The position numbers were made by a program, and so were the translations under genes. The notes below the pieces were generated by a model. The model was not told the DNA's origin and searched no databases. It was given only the letters and a program-made list of their open reading frames with translations. Positions 45,502 to 56,330 of a stretch of DNA of 64,000 bases are shown one piece after another (within the stretch, counting starts at the first letter, position 1; each line of letters starts with the position of its first letter). This stretch comes from Gigaspora margarita. Its lineage: Eukaryota; Glomeromycota; Glomeromycetes; Diversisporales; Gigasporaceae. The DNA is taken from contig WTPW01001654.1 of NCBI GenBank assembly GCA_009809945.1, positions 24,787 through 88,786 on the forward strand. Direction: 5' to 3'.

Positions 45502-46184
45502 AGTTCAACAAACTCTACAAAGAAAAAATGTAAATTAAAATACAAAAGAAAATAAAATAAAATAAAATAAAATTAGAAATTGCTACTTATTATAATAACA
45601 AATTCTTCAGATTTAGAACTTATTTTATAGTGCTACTTTTAAAAATTTTCTAGTATCAAACTCACATTCCAACAAAAATAAATAGTATTGTAAAAAAGAA
45701 AAATACTTTATAATCTATAGTGATTTACTATAACAAATTCTGCTTTACTGTACTTACAAGCTATAATAGTATTACAAGTAATTTAAATATGAATATGTTA
45801 GTTATAAAAGTCTGAAAGTGTAAAAAATAGTTTTTATCATCTTCCAGATCTTTTGCATACCATTTTTGTTATGCTTTAGCAATATTAGAAACCAAAGTAC
45901 TGATTTCTAATTTTATCTAAAACATAATCTTGTTCAATATTTCAAAGAAATCAGAAACTAATAGTATAAAAAATATTTTTATATACCAGTTCTTAGTTTC
46001 ACTCAAACTAGAGCTTCAAGTATTAATTTGCAAAAAAACTTGCCAAAAGAAGAAAAAAAACCAATACTTATTTATATAGACTCTGATCTTTATTTCATCT
46101 AACTTACACAGCATTAAATTTATAATTATCATATAGCAACTATATAAAGATAAAGATCAAAATGCACAAAGAAAAAAATTACTT
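45502..46184. other. AT-rich stretch, no gene seen
   Basis: Only AAAATAAAATA microsatellite (near 45550) and no coding character. Confidence 0.4.
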
Positions 46185-46189
46185 ATTAT

Positions 46190-48045
46190 TATAAGGATTA
46201 ATGCAAGGACCAGTTCCAACTGGTCCTTGCATCAGTCCTTTGGCCCTATTAGTCCAAGTTCAGGTCCATTCTAATGTTGTTAGTCGAAATACATAATTTA
46301 GTCAACCATTTAGACAATTAGGTGTCTAAATATATTTCGACATGGCATTATTTTTTTTCGAAATGTCAAAAGTCTAAATTTGACTAAATGTCTAAATAAT
46401 TGACTAAATATATACTATGTGACTAAATGTCTGAATGGTTGACTAAATAAAATACTATATGACTAAATGTCTAAATTAAATATATACAAGAAAATTATTA
46501 TATATGTATATATGTATGTTGCATTAGCATCGTTGTTCAATAATAAATGATTTTTACTGTTAGTTCTTTTTAAATAAGTTATCCAAAGTATAATGCTAGA
46601 AGCCTATACTCAGTGATGTCATGTCCAATAAATTTAGTGGTCTGATTGGACTTGGACATTGAAAATTTACAATGTCCAATGCCTATTTAATGATTGGATT
46701 TGATTTATAAAAGTGGTTATATTAAAAATTTAATTTGGTCCAAAAAAATATTCATTAATACATAGTTAATTATTGAATTAAAGTCTGATTTAAGGTGTAT
46801 TTTTACATCCAATTTTGTCCAATGTACATCACTGCCTATACTGTGTAGCTATAGAACAGTAATGAACCCAGATTTAGCTTCTATATTTACAGTTAACAGA
46901 TAAGTTTATAAAGATTTTTGTTTGGAATAGAGTAAGTTATCTTTAGTTTTGCTACTACTCGCCTTGGTAAAGGCTGGCTCTATCTCCCGCCCACCCTCCC
47001 TATTTTAAGTGCCCGGTAAGTATTAGTAGCATCAGTCATAGCTACAGTAGATATTTGTAGTCAGATTTTGGGCTCCGTGGCTGCAGTGGCAGTGCAAGGT
47101 CCCTATTAGTGGATAGTTAGGCTTTGCGGTTGCAGTAGCAGTACAGGGACCTTTATAGTGGATAGTTAGGCTCCGTGGCTGCAAGGGCCTTATTAGTGGA
47201 TAGTTAGGCTCCACGGCTGCAGTGGCAGTGCAAGGACCTTGTTAGTGGTAGTTAGGCTCTGCAGTGCAAGGATCTTATTAGTGGATAGTTAGGCTCCGCT
47301 GTTGCAGTGGCTGTGCAAGGACCTTATTATTGGATAGTTAGGCTCCGCTATTGCAGTGGCTGTGCAAGGACCTTATTAATAGATAGTTAGGCTTCATGGT
47401 TGCAGTGGCAGTGCAAGGACCTTATTAATGGAAAGTTAGGCTTCACGGCACAGTGCAAGGACCTTATTAGTGGATAGTTAGGCTCCGCGGCTGCAGTGGC
47501 AGTGTAAGGACCTTTTTAGTAGATAGTAGGCTCTGCAGCTGCAAAGGCAATGCAAGGACCTGAAATAGATACTGCAGGATGACGCCCCAATTCTCTTTTT
47601 AGCTATATAGGTGTATGTTAGATATCTTTCTCATTGTGTTTTCATGTATTAGCCAGGGCATGGTTTAGGATCTTGGGGTTTAGAAAATTTTGGAACCGAG
47701 AGGTCAGTAGTTTATGCGTTCAACAGGTTGTGAGAATAATTGGTACGGGTTCAAATAATTAGTCCTAGACTAGAGGTTTTGTCATAGGAATTGACGTTTG
47801 AGTATGAGCACTAGAATAGCGAACCTATTCCCATATATTTTTTCATATATATTTCTAATTTAGACATTTCGACATTATTTAGACATTTTGACATTATTTT
47901 AACATTTTGACATAATTTAGGATTTTGGCATTATTTAGATATTACGGCAGACTAAATATCAAATGTCGAAATATTTCTACAAGCATAAAACTATTTCAGC
48001 TAACAACATTAGTCCATTCCTTAGCAGGATTGATGCAATCCTACT
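46190..48045. mobile_element. Composite inverted-repeat region around a GC-rich core
   Basis: The left arm (46190-46500: GGACCAGTTCCAACTGGTCC hairpin, CTAATGTTGTTAGTCGAAAT, repeated GACTAAATGTCTAAAT) pairs with the right arm (47860-48045: TAGACATTTTGACATT repeats, ATTTCAGCTAACAACATTAG, AGGATTGATGCAATCCTA). The core 46900-47830 is much richer in G and C than anything nearby and includes a 49-bp minisatellite. No target duplication was found, so the borders are approximate. Confidence 0.5.
47065..47570. repeat. GC-rich 49-bp minisatellite, ~10 copies
   Basis: Units of the type GGCTCCGCGGCTGCAGTGGC, then AGTGCAAGGACCTTATTAGT, then GGATAGTTA, with length variants. It stands out sharply from the AT-rich background. 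Short frames crossing it have no coding character. Confidence 0.9.
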
Positions 48046-48049
48046 ATTG

Positions 48050-49046
48050 TGCTAGGGACTCTTTGTTATATTCAGCATGCAAGCCAAATGTATTTTTTTA
48101 CAAGATAACTGGCAGAAGGTAGTGCTCTTGTATGGAAATTCTAATAAAGAGTATGGTTTTTTTATTAATAATGATTCCTATAGTAAAATAATGGAGAACA
48201 ACAAAAAAAAACTTTTTTTTAATACATGTTCTTTTAAATTTAATACAAGTGATTTGTCTCATCTCTTTGGCTTTTTCAAAATTTTAACAAAGTGGGCTTT
48301 GGTTTATTTTCTCTAGAAGATTGGAAATGTTTGCTTTGTTCAAATTGGAAATGTGGCTACCATTTTGGAATTAAGTTATGAATAAATTTTAGATATACTA
48401 AATAAAAAATAATAACTCATGGAGTATTTTGAAAAAACAAATTAAAAATATTTTTTTTAGAATGTTCTTTTTGCCATAGATTTGTTTTTTTCTTTTTGTT
48501 TTTATTTGCTTATCTTTATATTTTTATAGGTTAGAGTTTTTTTTTGCAATAGTTTATTTTAATCTATATATAATAATTTAAGTTTAGTAAGAGTAAAGAC
48601 TACTTTTCTTAGTAGCATATAATTTTTATGATAGTTTATCTATCTGGGTGCCAGATTTTAATTGGCCTAAGGCCTTGTGATTTTTCTTTTTTTGTTATTT
48701 GTTTTCTTTGATTGCTTTGTTTTTTTTACCCTCTTTAATTGGCTTTGCCCATTTTAGTTTAGTTTTTTCTTCTATTTCCAAGATCATTTTCTCTGGAAAA
48801 TGCCTGTGTATAGTAGTGCAAGGCTGATGGACTTGTTAGAATTCTTAGAAGTTCTGTACAGTAATTCATATTTGGTTTAGTCTTCTAGATCAGATAATTT
48901 CAATATTTGGTTATTCTTTAAAAACTTGCATGTACTTGTTTTTTAGAGTATAATAAAGACAAAAAGGCATATATAGTGAGTTTTGCCTAAGAAGAAAAAA
49001 AACTTTTATATATAGCAAATTTATTCTCTCAATATTGATAATTATA
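48050..49046. other. Possible LINE 3' relics; no intact gene
   Basis: Plus strand near 48322 reads WKCLLCSNWKCGYHFG (CxxC...C..H), similar in kind to LINE terminal knuckles. Minus strand from 48850 to 48640 gives a Lys-rich segment like a LINE C-terminus. Both are too decayed to assign. T-rich tracts fill the rest. Confidence 0.3.
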
Positions 49047-49842
49047 GGCCGGTGCAAAAAGATTGATACCTCAAATAAAAGTTAATAGTAATTTTTTTTA
49101 GTAATAAAATTTAATTTTTTTTAATTTAAAAAATTATTTTGGAAGATAGGAAAGGTTTTAATATAATTTATTTAATTGTTTTATATAAAAAATAAAAAAA
49201 TTTATTAGCAATAACTTTCTAAGTAGATTTTAGTATATTTATAAATAATAAATTTGATCGTGATATAGTAATAAAAATTTTTTTTATATAAAATTTAAGT
49301 TTTTTAATTTTAACTTTATTTTATTAAATAATAAAGAAGATAATTTTAAAAATTAAATATTTGTTTATATAAAATATAAAAAAATTTACTAATAGTTATT
49401 TTTAAGCTTAGTTTTACTATTAAATTATATTGTACATATAGTAAATTTATGATTTTTAATACAAATACATCAACTTTAATATTTAATAACTTTTTATCTA
49501 ATGATTATTTTTTTATAAAATTTTAAATATAGTTTTATTGAATCAATAGCTAGTTACTTGCATAGTAGCAAGCTTTAAACTTTCAAATTCATTAAGATAT
49601 TAATTAAAATCTATTTTTTTAAGAAAAATTATTTTTTGTAATTTTTTTTATCTAAAAAGTTAGCTCTCATCTATTTTTATATAAAAGAGATATAAAATAA
49701 TATAATTAATAAAAAAATAATAGTTTATACCATAGTTATTTAATTGTAAAAAAGTTTTAATTATATTATTAATAATTTAAAAACTTTTATTAGTAGTACT
49801 TTTTAATTAAAATTTTGAGGTATCAATCTTTTCGCACTGGCC
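49047..49842. mobile_element. 796-bp MITE with GGCCGGTGC ends
   Basis: GGCCGGTGCAAAAAGATTGA at the left matches the reverse complement of the right end (GATTGATACCTCAAA also shared). The left flank is TA and the right flank CA, compatible with a decayed TA duplication (Tc1/mariner type, tentative). The interior is almost pure A/T. Confidence 0.75.
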
Positions 49843-50176
49843 CATATCTATTACAAATTTGTAATACAAAGCACATGACTAGTGCATAATATATATATGT
49901 ATATAACTTTATGATTATAATATATACACTTTCAGACCATTGGCTATTTTTCTATAATTAATTAGAGTTTTGCATATTTATTTTAACTCATAATAGTAAT
50001 ATATGGTTAATTACCATTAATCAGGTGATCTATATTATACAATCTGAAATTCACAAATTTTAATTTTAAAATACAATACTTATATTCAATTCTAATCCAT
50101 GCTTATTTAATATTAAATAATCTAATATTAAAAAAATTATTAAAAAAATCATTAAAAAAATTAAATACTATTATAT
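49843..50176. other. AT-rich stretch, no gene seen
   Basis: No structure recognised beyond A/T-rich microsatellite words. Confidence 0.4.
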
Positions 50177-50533
50177 GGGGTCTTTGCCTTGAAAATAGGG
50201 TTCCAAGGTCCCCCAAACCAAATTGAGATTTTTATTAAGCCTTAATTTATGAAGTACAAAGTTCATTTCATGCAAGTTTTATAACTGATTAACTTAATAT
50301 TAAAATGAGTTATGGAAGTCCGGAAATTTGACGTTGAATATAATGAAAATGATTGATATAGTGGATAAATATTCTACTATCAATTTTATCCAATAACAAA
50401 AAAGCTTTGCAAAGATCTTTCTAAAATTAGCAGAAAATCAAGATTGGGTTGTTTTGGTTACACAATCTTTATTTATGATTTACTCAAAAAAAAATTATAG
50501 TGCCATAGGGTCATTTTCAAGGCAAAGACCCCC
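50177..50533. mobile_element. 357-bp MITE with GGGGTCTTTGCC ends
   Basis: GGGGTCTTTGCCTTGAAAAT at the left and ATTTTCAAGGCAAAGACCCC at the right are exact inverted repeats, followed inward by AGGGTTCC against CATAGGGTC. ATAT at both outer edges may be a short target duplication. Confidence 0.8.
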
Positions 50534-50549
50534 ATATTTATACTATATA

Positions 50550-51572
50550 TCAGTCAGCCGATATGTCACATGATTTTTTACATATAAAATTTATAAAAAA
50601 AACATATAAAATTACTATAAGATTTGATTTCATGATGTTTTTTCCCCTACATATTAACTTAAAATTAAATTTTTCGGAAATATAGAACAAGGGGAGAAGA
50701 AAAAATTGAGCTTAAAAATCAGATTAAAATTTCGCCGTTTTTGCACAAAACGAAAATGTAACTTCACCAAAAACAAATATTTACCGATTTTAAGATGAGA
50801 AGCATATGTAAAAACATGCTCTGAACAACTTTACTTAGGCGACGGAAGTAGGTTACCTTGTTAGAAAGTGGGTTATCTATGTACTAAAGTTAAAATTTAT
50901 CGTTTTTCTTGATTGAACTTTTTTCCTTATTAGGTAACCTACTTTGGGCTCTTAAGCAAAGTTGTTCGCCATGTAATTTTACATTACAATTAGGTTGAAA
51001 CGCACTTTTCGGTCCTTTTACTAGTGAAAAATGGGGTTAAAGTTAGAAAAAATTTTTTTTCTAAATTTAACCCCATTTTTCACTAGTATGAGGTCCGAAA
51101 TGCGCGTTTCAACCTCAATTGTGATGTAAAATTACATGGCGAACAACTTTGCTTAAGAGCCCAAAGTAGGTTACCTAATAAGGAAAAAAGTTCAATCAAG
51201 AAAAACGATAAATTTTAACTTTAGTACATAGATAACCCACTTTTCTAACAAGGTAACCTACTTCCGTCGCCTAAGTAAAGTTGTTCAGAGCATGTTTTTA
51301 CATATGCTTCTCATCTTAAAATCGGTAAATATTTGTTTTTGGTGAAGTTACATTTTCGTTTTGTGCAAAAATGGCGAAATTTTAATCTGATTTTTAAGCT
51401 CAATTTTTTCTTCTCCCCTTGTTCTATATTCCCGAAAAATTTAATTTTAAGTTAATATGTAGGGGAAGAAACATCATGAAATCAAAGCTTATAGTAATTT
51501 TTTATGTTTTTTTTATAAATTTATATATAACAAAAAACTCAGTCATAAATAGTGTGACAAATCGGTTGACTA
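50550..51572. mobile_element. Palindromic element with GTAGGTTACC modules, copy 2, different ends from copy 1
   Basis: Ends CAGTCAGCCGATATGTCACA and TGTGACAAATCGGTTGACTA. The inner palindrome (about 50590-51510, centre near 51055) matches 10795-11740 closely: AGAACAAGGGGAGAAG, CGGAAGTAGGTTACCTTGTT, GGTAACCTACTTTGGGCTC, CTTAAGCAAAGTTGTTCG. The arms here are nearly identical to each other, so this copy is younger than copy 1. Confidence 0.85.
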
Positions 51573-51583
51573 ATATATAATTA

Positions 51584-51793
51584 TAGTTTCTCAAATTCAA
51601 ATCAAATCAAATATTAAGCGTATTTGAATTTAATCAAATCAAATAAACCTTGATTTGAATTTGATTTGAAACAAAAATTCTGTGTTTGAATTGATTTGAT
51701 TTGAAATTTTTTTAAAATTTTTACTTATAAATTATCAAATATTTCAAATATTTGATCAAATCAAATCAAATCAAATTAAATTGCAGAACTTCA
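51584..51793. mobile_element. Short hAT-type MITE related to 22507
   Basis: Left TAGTTTCTCAAATTC and right GAATT-type mirror AATTGCAGAACTTCA, with CAAATCAAATCAAAT/ATTTGATTTGATTTG repeats inside, as in the element at 22507. No clear target duplication. Confidence 0.55.
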
Positions 51794-51796
51794 TGT

Positions 51797-52342
51797 ATAA
51801 TAGAATCCTAAGTAATATCAACTATAAGAATTATTCCCAATAAATTTTAATTATTGCCCAAACACTTTGTTTTACACTTAATATACTTTACACCATACTC
51901 ATAGTAAGAAATTATTTTTTACATTTAAATTACTATCTCCACAAATTAAAGTTATTCAATATTTTTTATTACTAGAACTTGAGTATAAATTTCAAGACTA
52001 CATTAGCCATAGGAATAAAACTTTGAACAACCTCCAAAAAAAAACCTTCAAAAAAATCTTATGGACTTACTTAACTATTTACTATTTAGTTATACATTAG
52101 TATATGTGTGGCATTAGCAAAAGTCCCCAGGGAATCTAATTATATCTGATTAAAACCACCAACTACTAGTATAATAATACCAATATACTCTAAAATTATT
52201 TAATCATAGGTGGATGCTCAGCCACTTGTCATATGAGCAATTATACTTTCATATAAGAAGCACTTAAAACTTATAAATAATTTGTGTAATGATCTACATT
52301 CAATTGTATCATATTGGCCAATCAAACAACTTTCATAATGCT
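51797..52342. other. AT-rich stretch, no gene seen
   Basis: No coding frame or repeat was recognised. Confidence 0.4.
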
Positions 52343-52350
52343 CTCCACAG

Positions 52351-52844
52351 TAGGGTTGAAGGCATGGCAAATTTTTGGGGCATGCCTTTCCGAAGTGCAT
52401 GCCCCTCTAGATATAAAAGGTGATCCACTTACAATTATTTTGTAAACACTACATTTCACTATCAATTACCAAGTTCATTTCACTGACAGTTTATTTCACA
52501 GAAGCATTTTACAAAGTAATTCTGGTCAATATCATTATGATCTGAATTAGAGTTAAAGTTAGTTAATTTATAATAAACTTGTTGGTGAAATGAGCTTTGG
52601 TAATTAGACTGTCAGTAAAATGAACTTGTCAGTGAATAATTGTTAATAAAATATGCTGTCTATGAAGTAATTGCTGGTGAAATAATATGGATCAAATAAA
52701 GTATATACTATAAAAAATATTTGTATTCTGATTGGTCAATTGCTAAAATCAACATATGATAAATTATGTTAGCTATAAATCACATGATAGGGGCATGCCT
52801 TTTGGTTAAAGGGCATGCCTCCAACCTCTGTGCCTCCAATCCTA
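52351..52844. mobile_element. hAT-type MITE with perfect 8-bp duplication, itself holding a MULE-type MITE
   Basis: Ends TAGGGTTGAAGGCA and TGCCTCCAATCCTA (TAGNG type). CTCCACAG flanks both sides (52343-52350, 52845-52852). GGGCATGCC words recur near both ends. The middle is occupied by family M copy 4. Confidence 0.85.
52422..52693 (-). mobile_element. MULE-type MITE, family M copy 4 (nested)
   Basis: GATCCAC...ATTATTTTGTAAACAC at the left, and TTGCTGGTGAAATAATATGG with ATC at the right. Inner GTAATTCTGGTCAATATCATT and AACTTGTTGGTGAAATGAGC align with copy 1 in the same orientation. The target duplication is not clear. Confidence 0.65.
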
Positions 52845-53023
52845 CTCCACAGACATATGTGCAGATTTTTACTGAATTTGCATGTGATGTTTGTGATACC
52901 TAAAAATAGATTAACCAATAAAGTTGTAAAAACAAAAACTACAGGATTTGAATATTAACTAAAAAATTTAATATACAAGTAATATTAATGAAACTTTACA
53001 AGAATCTTTACAAGGCAACAAAT

Positions 53024-53105
53024 TATTACTGCTTATTAGATTTATACTGATTAAAATTAAACAAATTATTACTGCTCATTAGATTTATACAGATTAAAAT
53101 TAAAC
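53024..53105. repeat. ~50-bp tandem duplication
   Basis: AAATTATTACTGCTTATTAG plus ATTTATACTGATTAAAATTAAAC occurs twice in succession with three differences. Confidence 0.7.
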
Positions 53106-54481
53106 AACTTATGTTTATTTAATGTTTAATCCGAACATATTATATCTATCTATCTAATGGCTCTATATAGTTCAAAATATTGAAATTTTATAAAAAAAAT
53201 ATGAAGAATACTTATAAAGCTTTTTTTTAAAAATTTTACTAATTATCCTAAATATTCTCTACATCTTTAATTAAATTTCTAATATTTAATACTTGTTTAA
53301 AGTTTCTCAAGTTAAGAACCTTTTTCAAAAATCGTCCCAAATACAGTATGTATTGCAGCGTTCTATAATTCTATGTAGCAAATCATCAACATTGCTACTA
53401 GAAAAAGCTATACCTTTCTTAGAATCTTAAAAACTCATTTGAGATCTATAAAACTATCATATTGAGCATAAATACAAATTTTCAAACCACTTTATTAAGA
53501 ACAAGAAGCAGAAGTTTTGTAAAAGTAAATAGTACTTAAACTATTCTACTAACAAACAAACCTTTGAAATTTCTACTAGTAAACGTTTTATTCATTCCGA
53601 GATCCTAAAAAGCAATTCGGGGATCTTTGAAAATTAAACTTTTGTTGCGCGTAAATGCAAAATTTTCAAACTGCAATAATAGGAAAAAAGCAGGGGTGTC
53701 GTAAAGTAAATAGCACTTTACTGCTTTACTAAATAAAGCAACCAAAATCGAAATAATCACTAATCTGATTAGTACAAATTTTGAAGATCTCATTCGAAAA
53801 TATCACAAAATGTTAAAATCCGCCCATGATATATTTTATACTTTACTATTTGCCGTAATTCTCAAATAAATTAGAAACGAGTCCACGATTTTTTAAAAAA
53901 ATCATTACGAAAATTATATCAATTATTGCATAATGGTTACCATTTGGGTGTCGCCTATCATAAGGGTATCATGTTTATTTTGCTTTTCGAATTCAATCTA
54001 TTTAATTCTTTAGAAATAAATGACACTTGGTAATTGTGTGATTTGTTGCGATTTGCAATGATTACAGTAAATCAAATGACATAACGCTGTGTTCAGGTGA
54101 GGTTCTTTGCAAAAATACCACTTTAATCATCAAATCTTTATGTTTTTAAAGTGAATTATTTTTGATGATTTGTTTTCTTTCTCATGTCATGATCTGGCAT
54201 AGTGCTGTTGTAAAATATAGGAAAAAGTTCTTTTGTTTTTAAAGAAATCCTTTTTTATAAACTGTACATATTATTTTATTAATTATGCATATTTGATGTT
54301 TACAATATTTGGGGTTCATTATCCAAACCTTTGAAACCAATATATCATCATTATTACGCATATTTAATTATTAACTTTGATGCGTTACCATTATTCCGCT
54401 TTATAAAAATAAATTACATAATAAAAAAAAAAATAGAAATATTTCTATCAAGTCGAACATTAATAGATTAAAGAAAAATTG
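53106..54481. other. No gene seen; contains a diverged ~110-bp direct repeat
   Basis: 53465-53570 and 53640-53745 share AAAATTTTCAAAC, AGCAG, GTAAA(G)TAAATAG and CTAAC/AAATAAAG words. The open frames here lack family features. Confidence 0.4.
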
Positions 54482-54610
54482 AGTTGCTCCGAATGGGTCA
54501 ACCCGTTAAATTAATTTATATAATAAAAACATAAATTAGTTGGAAGGATCTTACTAAATTTCATAATAACTCTGCTTAACGGGTATTTAAGTTGGCCAGT
54601 TCGAGCACTA
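54482..54610. mobile_element. ~130-bp hAT-like MITE with TAGTGCTC end
   Basis: The right end CCAGTTCGAGCACTA (TAGTGCTCGAACTGG on the other strand) pairs with AGTTGCTCCGAATGGGTC at the left. Inner AACCCGTTAAATTAATTTAT and TTAACGGGTATTTAAG also pair. The end resembles the element at 62403. Confidence 0.6.
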
Positions 54611-56160
54611 GCTGCAACTTTAAATATCGTTGAAAATTGTTAATTTTTTTCTATTAAAATTTATAGTTTTATTATCATAAATGATATTCTTTAACAGATT
54701 TGCAAACAATTTTACTTGCAAATTTTTGATCCAAACAGCTTTTAATAATACAACTTGCATAAATAATAATGTAAGACCCAGGCGACTTTTAGCCAGACAA
54801 TTTTTAACTATATCTATTAAAACCTCGCTTTTTATTTTAGGTTTGTGAAAACCCCTGTAAAAGTCTAATCACGTGCTGTTGACGGGTATGATTTATACCT
54901 ATTGTGGTTTCAGAGGTAATTTTTTTTGAAACTACTGTAAGTGGGAGTTTGAAGTGCCTATTTGTGTTTTGGAATTTCGAAATCAGAAAATAAAAAGGAG
55001 TTTTCCAGAGATAATATAAACAACCTTTTTTTTTTTATGTATATTATATTCAATTATGTAAACAGGCTTGCAAATAAAAATAAATAGGATTTATAGGTCG
55101 CTGATTACAAAATTAATACGCCACTTATTTAATTCGAAATCAGCTGAACCTTAGGTCTGAACCCCCCTATAGGGATAAACTTTATTATCGATTTAAATGC
55201 AAATACCCGACAAATTCCAAAAGTAAAAAAAATACATACAATTATTAATAAATTTTCACGGGAAATCTGCCTGCATAAGCCTATATCGCATTTAAGATTG
55301 TTGCATTTTTATTGTTTAATAATTTAATATTTTTTTTAATTTGTACAAATTGCTTCAGCTGATTCACTCTTAGTTGATAAATAATTTTAATCTTACTTAA
55401 CGGGGTGTTTCAAAATTAAAATGTGGCCGATCTCATTTACGAAACACATCTATTTGTATTTTATCTTTTCGCAAATTGAATCATATTTAATATTTTTTAT
55501 TTAATATGGCTAAAATTTCAACCCGAATCAACAATTTAAAGTAATAAAATTTTAGAACTACTTACAAATGAATATAATTTTAAAGTCAACGATCAACTGG
55601 AAAAAGAAATTCATTAATTGTTCAATAACAGAGTTGGATCAATATCCTACTTTACGTGAAAAAGCAACCAAATCCAATGATTATTTCTTTTGCTCAATTA
55701 TAATAATTATAATTTTAAGCAAATTTAAATTTGAATGAAATGACATTTTATTTAATTTTCTTTTTTATAAATTAATACCTAAAAATATTGATAGTCACAG
55801 CTATAATTATTTTTATGCATATCTCATTTGTGATGATGTTTAGTTTAGCTAAAGTTTAAATTTCTATTAACTATTAAATTTTCAATAGGGGATTCCAAAG
55901 TTAAAAAAAAAAGTGACGTATTTGAAAATAAGTAAGATTTTGATTTGTGTTTCAAATTTTGAAATCGGTGAAATCGGTTTATCAGTGTAGTCATAATTAT
56001 GTTAACGTTTTACAAATATTACTTTGTACAAAAAACTGTGTCAAATCTTATCACTATTGTATATTACAAAAAAAAATAAAAAAATTCGTCCAAATTTTCA
56101 AAGTATTTGATTTTTTAAAAATATTGTTTTGTCGATAATTCCAAAAAGAGCTTTCAAACA
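54611..56160. repeat. No gene seen; diverged ~280-bp repeat (copy at 54900-55180)
   Basis: 54900-55180 resembles 56800-57080: GGAATTTCGAAATCAGAAAAT with GGAGTTTTCCAGAGATAAT, later TTAATTC(G/C)AAAT and TTAGGTCTGAA(A)CCCCC. A GAAATCGG/TTTCAAATTTTGAAATC word recurs at 55950. Confidence 0.45.
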
Positions 56161-56169
56161 AAAAAACAA

Positions 56170-56330
56170 AAACTTGCGACGGTCATTTTATAGAAAATCC
56201 AAAAAATCGAGATAATATCTATGAAAAAGCAGCCGTTCGTGCTCCGGTTGGTGATATACGTGTAGCAAAAAAACGTAGGATTTGCTCAAATGGCTTCATT
56301 TGTAAACAAACGTTGTAAGGATACATGTAG
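56170..56330 (+). pseudogene. Possible exon remnant
   Basis: After an acceptor-like TTTTATAG at 56192 a frame reads NRDNIYEKAAVRAPVGDIRV then AKKRRICSNGF before a stop. The patch is richer in G and C than its surroundings and reads like protein, but no family or partner exon was recognised. Confidence 0.2.

Noticed and set aside
47032..47214. Minus-strand frame over the GC-rich minisatellite
   Set aside because: It only reflects the 49-bp repeat; the period is not a multiple of three and the frame ends after a few units.
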